The notes beneath the pieces are model-generated. The model worked only from the letters and a program-made list of their open reading frames with translations, made no database searches and was not told where the DNA came from. Shown one piece after another: positions 1 to 10,299 of a stretch of DNA of 64,000 nt (within the stretch, counting starts at the first letter, position 1; every line of letters starts with the position of its first letter). Origin of the DNA: Anodontia alba (Eukaryota > Mollusca > Bivalvia > Lucinida > Lucinidae); NCBI GenBank assembly GCA_964016985.1, contig OZ024826.1, positions 67,362,768-67,426,767 on the forward strand, read 5' to 3'. The translations under genes and the position numbers were made by a program.

Positions 1-1990
1 ACCCGCAACAAAAAAGTTGGATGGATTTGAGTATTCAACTACTTCTGAAATGAATTTTTTATAAGTGCCTGTTTGAACATCTACCAGTGCAGGCCAGAAA
101 AAACTGCTCTCCGATTTTGGAATTATCAAAACGCCTTTCGCACACGAATGACGAAGATGTGTCAAAACTTTTGGAACCAAAGATATGGGAGGAACAAGCC
201 AATTATTGTCTGAATGCCAATTAAATGCGAAAGCATCTACACCGCTAGTTCCAGGGCACCAATATTTGGAATTAAACGTCTTCAACTTTGTATTAAACTG
301 GTCAGCAAATCTCTCGCACGTAAACGGACCCCATTTTTTATCAAAAAAATCAAAAATCTTTTGCGAGACACCCCAGTCATCGTAATCAAAGTCTTTGCTG
401 AAAAAATCCGAGAGCTGATTGAATTGCCTAGGTATCCATGCTACTTCTAAGATTATACTTTTAATAAAACAGAAATCAAAAATCTGTCTAGCTATAATCT
501 GTAAAGATTTCATCGTACTACCTTTGCTTGTTATTCTGACCACGTTTTGATTGTCTGAATAAACTTTGACAAATTTCCCAGCCAAAAAATGACTAAACGC
601 AACAAGAGCGAACTGTAAAGCCTTGAGTTCTCTGTAAGTTGAGCTCTGTAACTTATTGTGCTGATTAAACATGCAGTGAGCGACCTGATTTTGAGAATGT
701 AACAAAACACCGGCGCCAGCAAAACTACTGGCATCGGTAAACAGAACGCGTTCCGGAGACCGCCAAAATGGAGACAAAACCCTGCATGGCAAGGTTCCTA
801 AATGTTTTAACCAAAATTCTAACTCTTCACAGGGGAGCTCAGACAACTTTATGTTAGAATCCCAGGTCGTTTTGCTTTCTATAGCACTATAAAGATTCCT
901 GGACATAATTTGAGTAATATTACCGAGAACAAAAGATAGAGAAATCAATTTACCGGTGATCTTAGCAATAGATCTGACGGGAATTTGTTGTTTCTTACTA
1001 AGAGCATCTTGAATAAGCTCTTTTGTGATAAGAATTTTCCGTTCTGGAATTGTTATAATCCCTTTTTCAGAATTCCAATGGTAACCTAACCATTCTAATT
1101 CAAAACACGGATCCCAGATACTCTTCTCTGAATTTATAACGAATCCGGCTAATTTTAAATCAGAACGAACTTTATCAGAAACCCATTTGCAATTGAGATG
1201 TGATTCCGAACCCCATCCATCATCCAGATAAACTACAACGCTAAAACCCTTAGCTCGCCAATATTTTACTAGAGGTTTGAGCAACTTTGTAAATAAATGA
1301 CAAGCAGACGAAATTCCAAACGGTAGTACTTGAAAAATAAAGTAACGCCTTTTACCGCCTATAATCCAGCTGAATCCTAAGAATTTTGTAAATTCCTTAT
1401 TAATTGAAACGTGGTGATATCCCGATTTAAGATCAAATTTGTACATTAAATTTCCCTTTTTTACGTTAAGTCAAAGCTTGTAAATGACGTTCAAATTTGA
1501 CTTTAAAAGGCTGAATAAACTGATTTACGTGTCTAAGATCTAAAATAAGCCTCTTTTTGCTGAGGCTATTCACCGAAACTGTTAACGGGTTTACACAGAA
1601 CGGCGGATTCTGAACTTCCTTAATGCAAACGTTTTCTAGTAATTCTAAAATTGAAGAAACTACAAAGTCTTTGTGTTCTAAAGACGACTTGTTATTTTTT
1701 AGGAAAATCTTTGTAGGACTAGAAAGAAAAGGAATTTGATACCCGTTAGAAATTACATCTAAAATATAAGAGTTAGCTTTCAACTCATTTGTCCAAAATT
1801 CTACACATTTAACTAATCTACCGTTCACTGATTTAACAGTGTCCGAATTTTTAACAGAGAAACTATACTCAACTTTATTGTTGAACTGCATCTTCGGCTG
1901 AAGATTTGACAATTGTAGAAGACTGTCCGTTCCCGAGCTTTTGCTGAGCTGGCATAAGTTGTCTGTATCTAAAAGGGCATTCGTTGGCAA
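1..1990 (-). pseudogene. DIRS-like reverse transcriptase-RNase H, single frameshift, 3' end off window
   Basis: The N-terminal part (1990 down to 1466) contains the GYQIPF segment and the RLILDLRHVN block typical of DIRS RTs. Its frame stops at 1466-1468 just after HLQALT. A second frame is open without any stop from 1470 to base 1 (490 codons) and carries the rest: YKFDLKSGYHH (about 1414-1446), PFGISSACHLF, the catalytic VVYLDDGWG (about 1210-1236), then RNase H with LFTDAS (about 735-752), YSDNQN (about 544-561) and WIPRQFNQLSD (about 408-440). The break looks like one extra A in the stretch read as act-taa-cgt near 1468-1474. It is otherwise strikingly well preserved. Overlap with the gag ORF is 116 bp. 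The start codon choice (1988-1990) is the first Met and is uncertain; expression by frameshifting from gag is possible. Confidence 0.75.
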
Positions 1991-2693
1991 TATGTCCTCT
2001 CAGATGACATGAGAAGCAGATAGGCTGCGTGTTGAGCTGATTCGGTTGTGGGTTTCTCCAAGAATACCTGGTCTGTGTTGGTTGCAAAGGCGCTCCAAAT
2101 CTCGCTTGAGGTTCGGGAAAAAGCTGGAAACCAGCTGGGAACCTGGAAGGTGCTGCTCCCAAAGCTGAGCTTGAATTAAACCCTTGTGTCTTGAAATCGT
2201 ACGGCTTGAATTTACGAGCGTAACGAGCCCTATTGATAGCAGAACGAAGCTTAGAAGCGTCCTCATTATTATCAGCTAATGGATCGGCCGAATATTCTCT
2301 GACTGTATCCCAGCCGTGGGAATCTGCTATTTTGAGAATTTTGTTTCTGTCTTTTATCTCTTGTTTCTCCTTAGCTAGCACAGATTTGAAAGTTTCCAAG
2401 TTACCACAATCAAAGAGAGCCTCTAATTCTGACAATTTCTCTAAACGATCGTTGTTGAAATTAAACTGTTTCTTCAAGCCCTCATTTTTGAAATCAAAAT
2501 TGTCTCTCTGTGAAGCCGATTTCAGATTGCTGCCAAATCTATGAGAAAATTCTTCAAAATTAATCTCCCTTTGTCTATCCAAAGCTTCGTTTATAAAAGT
2601 TCTATCTATAGAAGAATTTTGTGAACTATCGTCTCTATCTAATTGAGAAGTATTATTTGAATTCATTTCAATAACCAGAAATTTTATGTACAA
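1875..2693 (-). CDS. Gag-like protein of the DIRS-like element
   Basis: Intact 272-codon ORF. The first two-thirds are hydrophilic and rich in Asn, Asp, Glu and Lys, and include a DSHGWDTVREY segment near residue 125 that resembles the conserved region of DIRS-type gag. The C-terminal part is rich in Pro, Gln and Phe and ends with one zinc knuckle of CX2CX4HX4C form (CFSCHLRGHIANEC, about residues 225-238, around 1980-2021). This is the expected nucleic-acid-binding capsid-type protein. Two Met codons compete for the start (residue 1 or residue 10, MNSNNTSQ); the second gives a more typical N-terminus. It overlaps the downstream RT ORF in another frame, as is usual in DIRS elements. Confidence 0.7.
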   Translation of the reverse strand: MYIKFLVIEMNSNNTSQLDRDDSSQNSSIDRTFINEALDRQREINFEEFSHRFGSNLKSASQRDNFDFKNEGLKKQFNFNNDRLEKLSELEALFDCGNLETFKSVLAKEKQEIKDRNKILKIADSHGWDTVREYSADPLADNNEDASKLRSAINRARYARKFKPYDFKTQGFNSSSALGAAPSRFPAGFQLFPEPQARFGAPLQPTQTRYSWRNPQPNQLNTQPICFSCHLRGHIANECPFRYRQLMPAQQKLGNGQSSTIVKSSAEDAVQQ

Positions 2694-2925
2694 AGTGTAC
2701 CTGCAGCTCTTCTGTAGCGAAAGCGATCGACTGAAGACAAATAAAAATGCTAAATCTTTAAATAACCCAAAATCTCGTGATTTTCATGATTCTCTTTATT
2801 CTCAATAAACTCAGAAAGCATGGTGAAATGAAGCATTGCGAGTTTCTTAAGACTGCATGACTAAATTAAATCTCTTTAAACCAGATATATTTATTACTTT
2901 GAAAGAGTGACCGAAAACAAATGGA
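2694..2925 (-). other. Leader / 5' flank of the DIRS-like element
   Basis: About 230 bp of AT-rich sequence between the gag start and the point where LINE-T sequence begins. It has no counterpart in the other LINE-T copies, so it belongs to the DIRS-like insertion or to older flanking DNA. No convincing inverted or split direct repeat is visible, so the true element end cannot be fixed. Confidence 0.45.
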
Positions 2926-4117
2926 TTTATATTGATGATTTTTATTTTTATGTTTTTTATTTGGTTTTTGTATATAATAGTTTTTTTGGTATTCGGCCGC
3001 TCCCCCATATACACCCGGTTTTTTGTCCGTGTCCATATGGGAGTGAGGTCGAATTTTTTTTTTTTTTTTTTTTTTTTTTTATTTTTATTACAACATACAC
3101 TGTAAGACAAATACGGTACGGGACATTACATCTGTTTACCTGTGTTGTTCTACGTATACTGATACCTACTGATACCTACTCTGGACACTGGACCACAGAA
3201 GCTGAAAACATTTATACGAACAAACATATATGGACTTTTTGGAGAAGTATGGTACTGGTTGGAACTTTTCTGCGAGTTTGGGGGAGCGGGGGTGTGGGAG
3301 GGGGGTGCTGGGGGTGTGGGGGGGGCGGTTTAGAGGAAATCGGTCCCTGAACATGTTTATAGTTTGATCTTTGATCATGTTTCCTTTTCTGCCCAGCCTC
3401 GAGTGCTTGCATCAATTTGCTGTTCGCTATACTGAATGACCTGTTTGTTTTGATGCTTTCTTTAGCGGACTCGTCTTGTAGGTCAATTCCAATGTTTACA
3501 TATTTTTGCACCAGATAAGTGGTGGTTATTGGGAGAGACTTAACTGATCCAGGGCTTTTTGCTGTATGCAGAAAAGGGCTGTATAGACCTTAATTTGGCC
3601 GAGATTCCTCGGGTTTTCATTTGTTTCTGTCTTTAGTGTTCTACTTTCTACTTGAGAGAAAAAAATATTCTTGCCTATGTTACTACGTCTACATTCTACA
3701 TTCTACATTAATTATTTTTGTAACTTATTTGTGATCTCTTCTTCTTTATATTCCAGGTCTTTTCATCTTCGGACCGGATTTTTGCGTTATTGTCCGATTT
3801 TATATGTACTAGTGTACTACTACTCTACTACTTTTAAAACCAGAAGGGATAGAATTGTAATAACCATCGAAGATGTTTGGGTTTTGTTTTTCTATCTGAC
3901 AATTCTGAGGCGGGGTGGGGTGATTGGGGGTTATTACATAAGTTGTTTTGATATTTATATGGATTTGGTAAAGTTTAGCTTTTTGAGGGTTGGGCAGTGT
4001 TTCGGAATTTTCTAGCTCTGCCCTTTTTATCACTCCTGTGTTTGTATTTTGTTATTGAGTTGTTTCCCTTGTTCTTCAGGATCATTTTTTTAGCCCTTTT
4101 TGCTTATTCGTTTGTAA

Positions 4118-4161
4118 CACTTGACCGAAAGGTCGAAATTTCATAAGCGAAATGTCAAGTG
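4118..4161 (-). ncRNA. CACTTGAC/GTCAAGTG stem with internal GACC-GGTC hairpin, copy A
   Basis: Perfect 8-bp terminal stem (CACTTGAC with GTCAAGTG) enclosing a 4-bp GACC/GGTC hairpin with a GAAA loop on the plus strand. The inner arm overlaps the outer stem by GAC, so the two are alternatives or stacked partners. Present at the same place in copies B, C and E. Role unknown. Confidence 0.4.
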
Positions 4162-4416
4162 CGCCATGAAATTTGAATTATTTGTTTGTTTTGCTATAAT
4201 TTTCCGGGGTGTCGTCCTGGTTAAATTTTTACCCCTCCTTTTTGATGTGTTGTCATTTGGGAGAAGGATTTCCTTCTCCCCAATGGCAGCTTTTCGCTGT
4301 TGCGGAGAGATGTAGGATTCTTGTTTCCTTCTTTCGGAGTGATCGTCTGGGCAGAGCGAGTTGTTCCGGGGCGGTTGGGGGTAGGGGGGTGGGGGTGGCG
4401 TCCGGTTATTTTGTTC

Positions 4417-4863
4417 GCCCAATCAGCGGTATATAGACACCAGATCATGGGTATCTTTTCAGCATGCACTTGGGCTTACTAGTACCCGCACGCCCGGCAC
4501 TAGTCCCTTTCTTTATTACCGCGGTACCTGTACTTTTTTTTTTCTTCCCTTATGTTTGCCTTGACGGCGGAGCACTTCGTCCGCCCAGTCAGCGTTATAA
4601 GGATACCAGTGCGTGGGTATCCTTTCAGCATGCACTTGGGCTTACTTGTACTTGTTCGCCTGTTACTAGAGGGGTTGTGCCGGGGTTAAATTAGTATTTA
4701 CTCGAGGTGGGGTGGGGCTGATTTTTCCTATTAAATCTAAGTTTGGGGGATCTAATAGCTCGGACGTTTTTTACTGTTTGTTTTGGCGACCGGGTATTTA
4801 GTTCGCCCTACCAGCGTTATTAAGATACCAGAGCATGGGTATCTTTTCAGCATGCACTTGGGT
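4417..4863 (-). ncRNA. Three-fold 59-nt structured RNA motif, copy A
   Basis: Three units at 4417-4475, 4583-4641 and 4805-4863. On the element's sense (minus) strand each reads: an outer left arm GCCCA, a conserved AGTGCATGCTGAAA, a 7-bp hairpin (R)GATACC / GGTRTC(Y) with an 8-nt loop, a conserved TTATAACGCTG-like stretch, and an outer right arm TGGGC. The inner stem's closing pair is G-C in unit 2 but A-T in units 1 and 3. Function unknown. Confidence 0.55.
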
Positions 4864-5011
4864 TTACTAGTAACCGGCCCCCGGGGTCAAGGTACTATTT
4901 ATGTGGGGGTGGGGGTATTTAGTGTCTTTAGGGGTCGTCATAGCCGGGAATACTTTCTTTTAATATGTGCACTCGGGCAGGGTACTTAGACCTGTTCCCA
5001 TAGGTTTCAAC

Positions 5012-6572
5012 TTAAATTACTGTTTCGTATCCTGTTTCTATTATGTAATGAAACAGGATTTCCCTTATCTCTTGTTCACGCGTGTTAAGGAGCAATCTTA
5101 CATCGACATTTTTTGGGTCCCTGTAGTCATTGTTGTCGTAATGCTCAGCGAGCGAATTGAGCATTAGTTGCCTGGCTGTTGTGTGCCTCGTGCAATATAG
5201 CAGAAAATGATCGGTATATTCAATTTCTTTGCAGTGTGGGCAAATGGGATCCGCTTCCCCGTGTTTTTGATTATTTCCCCTTAATCCATTATCCCCCATT
5301 CTTAGTCTGGTGAATATTCGGTCTAGGCGTCTGTTGTCACTATATTGCGTTAATGTGTTGGGCAGGGTTGGGTCAATTTCGTGTCTGAATCCATGGTGAT
5401 CCTTCCACTCGTTGGCCCATTCCTGCCTTATTTTTGCCTTTATGATAGGGTAAATTTCTTGGTGCGTGGTTAACAGATCCACAATTTTGCCCGTATTTAG
5501 GGCACTTTTTGCTGCGGCGTCTGCCATTTCATTTTCCTTATACTACAGTGCGATGGGACCCAATCAATGTCGACTTTTATCCCTCTTTTTAGTACGCAGT
5601 GTATTAGGTACAGGACATGATCTAATACGTCTTGACGGGTGCGACTTTTTCCGGAATGTATGCTTTGTATTGCGCTCAGTGAGTCTGACAGGATAGCCAT
5701 TTTGAAGTCTAATTTATTATCTAAAATCCACTGTAGCGCTTTCTGAATTGCTATTAATTCTGCTGTATATACTGTTAAATTTTCGTTTAATTTGTATTTC
5801 TTAGTGACGTTAAGAGAGGGTATGACAAATGCGCACCCTGATTTTTGTTTTTCCGAATGTTTACTACCGTCTGTAAAATATTTTAAATAGTTCCAGTATT
5901 TGTTTTTTAGGTATTTTTCGGTAATTCGTTTACTTTCTAGGTTTGAGGTTTTTTTCTTATCGATTTGTTTTGATAATTCGAATTTTGGCGTAATACTGGA
6001 TATGTTGTGTTTTTTCCTATATTTTATCGGCTGTATTTTTATTTTTTCAAGATCGTGTTTTTTGATCAGGTCCTGTACCGATATATTGTAGGGGGCCTTA
6101 TTTTTTTTGAGTCTTTTCCTTTGAGTATCATATATTACATGGGGTTGCGTCATGCTGTTTATCGGGAGATTTTCACCATGGCAACTGGATCGGGCCCAGT
6201 ATTTTAGTTGCATTTCCTCCCTTCGTTTCTGTAGCGGCATCATATTGCATTCCACTTCTAGACTGAAGTTTTGCGTCCCTTTGTAAGCTCCCGTAGCGAT
6301 TCGGAGGGCTGTTGCTTGTATTGTGTCAAGTTTACTTAGTAGCCAATTTGAGGCACAGTTGTATGCTTGACATCCATAATCTATTTTGCTCCTTATTAAA
6401 GATTTATATAGTTGGATTAGGGTTTTTTTATCTGCGCCATAATATGTCCCTGATACCTGCCTCATTAGATTGAGGTCTTTTTGGCAATTTCCCACCAGAT
6501 TTTTAATGTGGTTAGACCACGTTAGACGGTGATCGAAAATCATTCCCAAAAATTTGGCGTCTGCTGAAAATT
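5012..6572 (-). pseudogene. LINE-T ORF2 fragment (RT thumb, RNase H, C-terminal Cys/His motif)
   Basis: Reading from 6572: the KFLGMIFDHRLTW RT thumb segment, then a linker, then RNase H with its catalytic landmarks YFTDGSKHS, YTAELIAIQKAL and LSDSLSAIQS, and DWVPSHC. A one-base deletion near 5540 (cctta where copy B has cctcta) shifts the frame after HCSI. The rest (MADAAAKSAL onward, 5012-5527) is open in the other frame and contains the C-terminal CPHCKEIEYTDHFLLYC zinc-binding-type motif before the stop. RNase H plus a C-terminal Cys/His motif places the family in the I group of LINEs. Non-functional as it stands: no endonuclease, no RT palm and one frameshift. Confidence 0.85.
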
Positions 6573-6584
6573 GAACGGCGCATT
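6573..6584. repeat. LINE-T target-site duplication, right end of copy A
   Basis: GAACGGCGCATT sits exactly where copy A's truncated RT sequence stops and P1 begins. The next base is A here but G in the other sites. Confidence 0.85.
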
Positions 6585-7059
6585 AGTTTGCGTTCCAGTA
6601 TTTATAACGTGAACGCGGACGTGAATGAAAACATGCATTGTCGACGGTACAATGGCGTCATGTGAACCGACGCTAGCTGTGTTTCTTGTAAGTTTGTTTA
6701 TCGGTGGCCAACTTATATAATATGTTATAGCAATATGGTTCCATTTTAATTTGTTTCTACATGTTGACGGAAATCATACGCAGAATTTCTTTCTTTGTCT
6801 TATACTCCCCTTTTTTAGATCAACAGATTGTTCATTTGCTTATAATATTAATTGAAGTAAATAAATGAAAAATAGAAAACGTGCTATCATTGGGAAGGTT
6901 GCTAAATTTTATTTCAAATCAAAATCATACACTAATGAATAAGGTGATGAAGCTCCTGTGCGTTTTGCTTTGAGTATGACACAAATAAATGGAAAACAAG
7001 TATATATATGTGACATGAACATTTATGCCTTTGATTTTACATTAATAACGTTAGTATTC

Positions 7060-7273
7060 CTAGACCGATCTCAGTCAGCACATCTGATGAGTCAGGCCAG
7101 TGCCAGTGCTGTTCAAAAATATCAAATCCAAAGGACTCAGTTTTGCTATCAAATGCAAAAGACTGTTTTGCTGAGTGACGCTGAAATGATTGGTTAAAAT
7201 TCACGACGTCACAGTAACGTTGCCCCAGGTAACGTAATGTTTTGTCGACGTCCACTTGTGAAATCTCTATCTC
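7060..7273. repeat. P-block internal direct repeat, first copy
   Basis: Matches 9572-9785 over its whole length (GTCAGCACATYTGATGAGTC at the left, CACTTGTGAAA at the right), diverged by small indels. The more diverged spacing suggests a duplication older than the amplification of the P block. It carries a composite CCAAT/CRE/X-box-like cluster. Confidence 0.7.
7189..7233 (+). promoter_or_regulatory. CCAAT / CRE / RFX X-box-like cluster, P1 first copy
   Basis: ATTGG (inverted CCAAT, 7189-7193), GACGTCA (CRE core, 7205-7211) and GTTGCCCCAGGTAAC (7219-7233), a perfect palindromic match to the RFX X-box form GTNRCC-N3-RGYAAC. Three sites of this kind within 45 bp resemble RFX/CREB/NF-Y promoter modules. 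Binding is inferred only from motif match. Confidence 0.4.
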
Positions 7274-7295
7274 TCCCTCTCTCTCTCTCTCTCTG
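7271..7295. repeat. (CT)n microsatellite in P1
   Basis: CT repeat at the end of the first internal repeat copy; longer in P2 (21066-21099) and shorter in P3, so it is length-variable between units. Confidence 0.8.
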
Positions 7296-7615
7296 ACTTT
7301 CATGTGATTTGTTTGCTAGGCAAGGAATCTTTACCACAGCATTATAAGGCCAGAGCATTAACTGCGGGTGCGCCGACTGTTCTGAACCTTCGTTGTCCAC
7401 CTATTAGATGGTACCTTTTCGTGTGACACGGCTCAAATTACAAAAGGACCTGAATATCATATGCGAACAGTGTAGATCCTGATCAGAGTTCGAATATGCG
7501 CGGATTAGACTGTGATAAGATTTCGCAGGTTTGCTGCTTGTTCTCGGGCAATGAATACAGGCAAATATATGCATTACCCGGAAGCAATCAAGCATTTATG
7601 TACGCTTGCATACAA

Positions 7616-7742
7616 AACATGCATGCAATGCGTGCGTGCCTTCCTGCCTGTGTCATAGACACATACGGACAAGTGCATGATAACATACGAACATGCGTGC
7701 GTGCGTGCATTAATGCATGCATGAGGCATATGCATGCATTAT
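7616..7742. repeat. ATGC-rich alternating purine-pyrimidine tract
   Basis: Repeated CATGCATGC, GTGCGTGC and ATGCATGC segments over about 125 bp. Alternating purine-pyrimidine of this kind can adopt Z-DNA or cruciform forms. Equivalent tracts lie at 21420-21545 and 46805-46915. Confidence 0.55.
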
Positions 7743-7889
7743 CATTATCATCATCATTACTACCGTATTTGCTCTAAATATTGGGACAACTTAACCCATT
7801 GTCATATCTGTCCTAAAATTTAAACAAGACCAGTTTACTACCTTTTGACATGTCTAACATGTCGCTGGATGAATGGCAAACAATGAAGG

Positions 7890-7928
7890 CCCTGATCAAA
7901 CGCCGCGTTCTGCGGCGTCTGATCAGGG
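7890..7928. repeat. Strong palindrome in P1
   Basis: CCCTGATCA-A-ACGCCGC, five-base loop GTTCT, then GCGGCGT-C-TGATCAGGG: 16 paired bases with a single A/C mismatch. It is the best hairpin in the P block and is kept in P2 and P3. Its flanks (GTCTACACTGTTTGCTCAGG) recur in fragments at about 7475, 8331 and 10010, so it probably is the core of a MITE-like or SINE-like repeat. Confidence 0.6.
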
Positions 7929-9571
7929 TCTACACTGTTTGCTCAGGCCTGCTGTCCGAATACTAAAGGTTATTATGGTATTATCATTACGAACGGTAAC
8001 TAATGCAGGCTAATCTGTCTACAATTGTCAAAAGACCCATTTCTTATATTCAGGCCATTATCATTATTATAAGAAGAAGCAGTAGCGGTAGTTGTAGTAA
8101 TAGTATGAATCGACATAGGAGAAAAGGGCCAACCTAGCATATGCAAACAACGGATACTAAGAACCATATATGCACCCGCGCAGTCTGAACAGGGATTTTC
8201 TATTTGACGTTGTTTCCCCTAAATATTCAGACACTTCAGCTCTTACCGTACTTGCCCTAATAATTTGAAACGTCCATTTGGCTACCTGTTGATGTGTCCA
8301 AGAAGTGCAAGACGAGAGACTAACAGTGTAGACCCTGATCAGAACCTGCATTCTCCTGTGTCTGATAAGGATCTTCACTGATTACCAAGGCCTGACAGTC
8401 CGAAAGGATAAACACGGTACTTAATTTTTTACCATAACTCAATAATTCCGTGACAGTATAGTGAATAGAGGGAAATTAGTAAAAAAGAAAAAAAAAAGAC
8501 TGTACAGATTATAGTAAAATGAGGGCATAGAAATAAAGAAAACATGTAAAGAATAGCAGAAAAAAAACCTATAAAACACCTGATTAGTGACAAATAAAAA
8601 TATAATGAATAAGCGTAATTAAAAAAGGAAAGAAAGTTGTGCATATAATATGACAATATTATTTTTTGAAAGCTCATGCTGCTTGTATAGTGTTAAATTT
8701 GACATTTAAAGAATAAGAGATACGTTTTCTAAATAATAAACTAAAATTTAAAAGAAAGAGACCAATATGGGTAATTTTTTAACCAGTGAATTTCAGAATC
8801 CCCCTTCCCTTTCTTCCCTCTCCCCCGCCCCGCCACATCAAGACCCTAAAACATATGAAAAAAGCAATATGGCGCATTCGAACAGCAAAGACTTAAAACA
8901 GGATACGCATCCAAATGCAGAGATCGAGGGGAATCCAACCAAAGACATAAAACGGTGCGCATTGCAAAAAATAATATATACGAATTAGTGTTTCATACAT
9001 GACGCAGCTGTTGAGTCTAGTACCTGCAGAACTGATTCAAACCTGCATTCTGTTTCACTCGTTAGTAAGTGAAATAAATCAAATGTTCAATTAATGTAGG
9101 GATGTGGTTCAGTTTTATTTACATTAATAATTCAGAGATAATGCGGAAAAAACACGCTAGCTCCACATTGTGGCAGTCAAATACGTGTAGCCAAGATTAT
9201 AAAACGCTCATTTAATACACTTCTGCATGTCTGTTCGTATCGGGTAGAAACAAAGACCTCTCGTCTTTTCAATGGAGTTAACGGCAACGCCAAGCCGGTT
9301 AGTTCTTCGATGGGTGAACTTACACTACCGAGTGCTGCAGATTTTTCATGTATTTTTTCTCTCTCTTTTTCTGTACCTGCTTATTTTTTTTTTTCTCATC
9401 AGTTTGTCACTCATAGCAATAATTCTGTTTGCGTATCCTGACATGGCTGATTTTATTTAGTTCTTAATTTGTAGTAGAAAAGACTACCCCACATCCGCCT
9501 GTCTGTTGTATTAAGACATATTATACGCACAAATCCTTACACAGTGTAATACCATATGCGAACAGATAAAC

Positions 9572-9785
9572 CCAGACCAGTGTCAGTCAGCACATTTGAT
9601 GAGTCAGGCCAGTGCTGTACAAAAATATCAAATGCAAAAGACTCTGTTTTGCTATCTAATGCAAAGACTCTGGTTTTGCTAAATGGCGCGGAAATGATTG
9701 GTTAAAATTGGCTACGTCATAATAACGTTGCCACGGGTAACGTAATTTTTGCCGACGTTCACTTGTGAAAACTGTCTCTCTTTCT
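9572..9785. repeat. P-block internal direct repeat, second copy
   Basis: Second copy of the segment at 7060-7273, differing by point changes and short deletions but keeping the CCAAT, CRE-like and X-box-like sites. Confidence 0.7.
9697..9741 (+). promoter_or_regulatory. CCAAT / CRE-like / X-box-like cluster, P1 second copy
   Basis: ATTGG (9697-9701), TACGTCA (9713-9719) and GTTGCCACGGGTAAC (9727-9741). The X-box palindrome is preserved even though its three central bases differ from the first copy, as expected if the half-sites are constrained. Confidence 0.4.
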
Positions 9786-10255
9786 GTCTTAGTGTTTGTT
9801 CCTTTGAATTGTTAATGTCCCATCTAATGTGTAAGTAAAATTTTTATAATTTATTGTAGTAGGTTGTAGTATTTTATATTGTAATGTTTAACTCTTATGG
9901 TGCGAAAAGGTGACATATTATATGCAAGCAATGACGGACCAAATCAAACTTACAGTCGTTCTTTATCGATATATTCAACATGTTTTCACTGATTTTGTAT
10001 GCGGGAAACGAAGGCCCTGATCAGACTGTGCGGATGCGCAAACGCATCTGAGCATCACCATTCGCATATTATATAGATGGGGCGTTTACACACATTGCGT
10101 ATCACTATTCTTAATTTAAAATTTTAGGATAGTCACGCAAAATTTCTGCTTAACTAATACGCGAACATAGAAGATTCGCTTTAGCCTGTTGATTTGATAG
10201 GCCTACTCTGCTAGTCGAAATATACTCTCAGCCTCTTTATTTGTCTTTAGAAATA

Positions 10256-10298
<43 letters not shown>

Positions 10299-10299
10299 G
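10256..10299. repeat. (TTA)n microsatellite, P1
   Basis: About 14 TTA units. The same locus has about 18 units in P2 (24212-24266) and about 6 in P3 (49610-49629), so array length separates the three P copies. Confidence 0.85.

Larger units (their letters stand above)
1..2925 (-). mobile_element. DIRS-like retroelement, partial (runs off left edge)
   Basis: Reading right to left there is a gag-like ORF with a zinc knuckle, then an overlapping reverse transcriptase-RNase H ORF that is still open at base 1. The RT (YLDD active site) and the RNase H lineage signatures are those of DIRS/Ngaro-type elements, which normally also carry a tyrosine recombinase; that gene would lie beyond the left edge and is not seen. 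The right boundary is set at 2925 because LINE-T sequence shared with 12885, 26762 and other copies starts at 2926. No terminal repeat could be identified. A Ty3-like origin is less likely because no protease or integrase appears in the visible part and the RT resembles DIRS types. Confidence 0.72.
2926..5011 (-). other. LINE-T copy A 3' region (partial)
   Basis: Non-coding sequence downstream of the ORF2 stop, matching 12885-15436 in copy B. It holds, from the ORF2 side, the three 59-nt structured motifs, a folded CACTTGAC element, a pyrimidine/T-rich middle, a G-rich tract on the plus strand (about 3280-3330) and a long T run (about 3053-3080). Short ORFs here are not shared in frame between copies and look spurious. 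Confidence 0.7.
2926..6572 (-). mobile_element. LINE-T copy A: 5'-truncated I-group LINE, 3' end cut by the DIRS-like element
   Basis: Minus-strand non-LTR element. Its 5' end is truncated inside the RT thumb at 6572, directly against the GAACGGCGCATT target duplication at 6573. From there it runs through RNase H and the ORF2 stop at about 5012 into a long 3' region. That region ends abruptly at 2926, where the equivalent of copy B position 12885 meets DIRS-like sequence, so the last 1.8 kb of the element is missing here. 'LINE-T' is a local label, not a database name. Confidence 0.85.

Noticed and set aside
7312..7426. A possible second exon (acceptor TTTGCTAG, ending in TGA) for the ATGGCGTCATG exon in P1
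   Set aside because: The donor at 6688 leaves phase 0, and in that phase the candidate exon stops after 13 codons. The open phase does not match.
8767..8988. A 73-codon ORF (MGNFLTSEF...) present in all three P blocks
   Set aside because: The P copies are near-identical throughout, so conservation is not evidence of coding. P2 has a premature stop, and there is no recognisable domain or excess of synonymous change.
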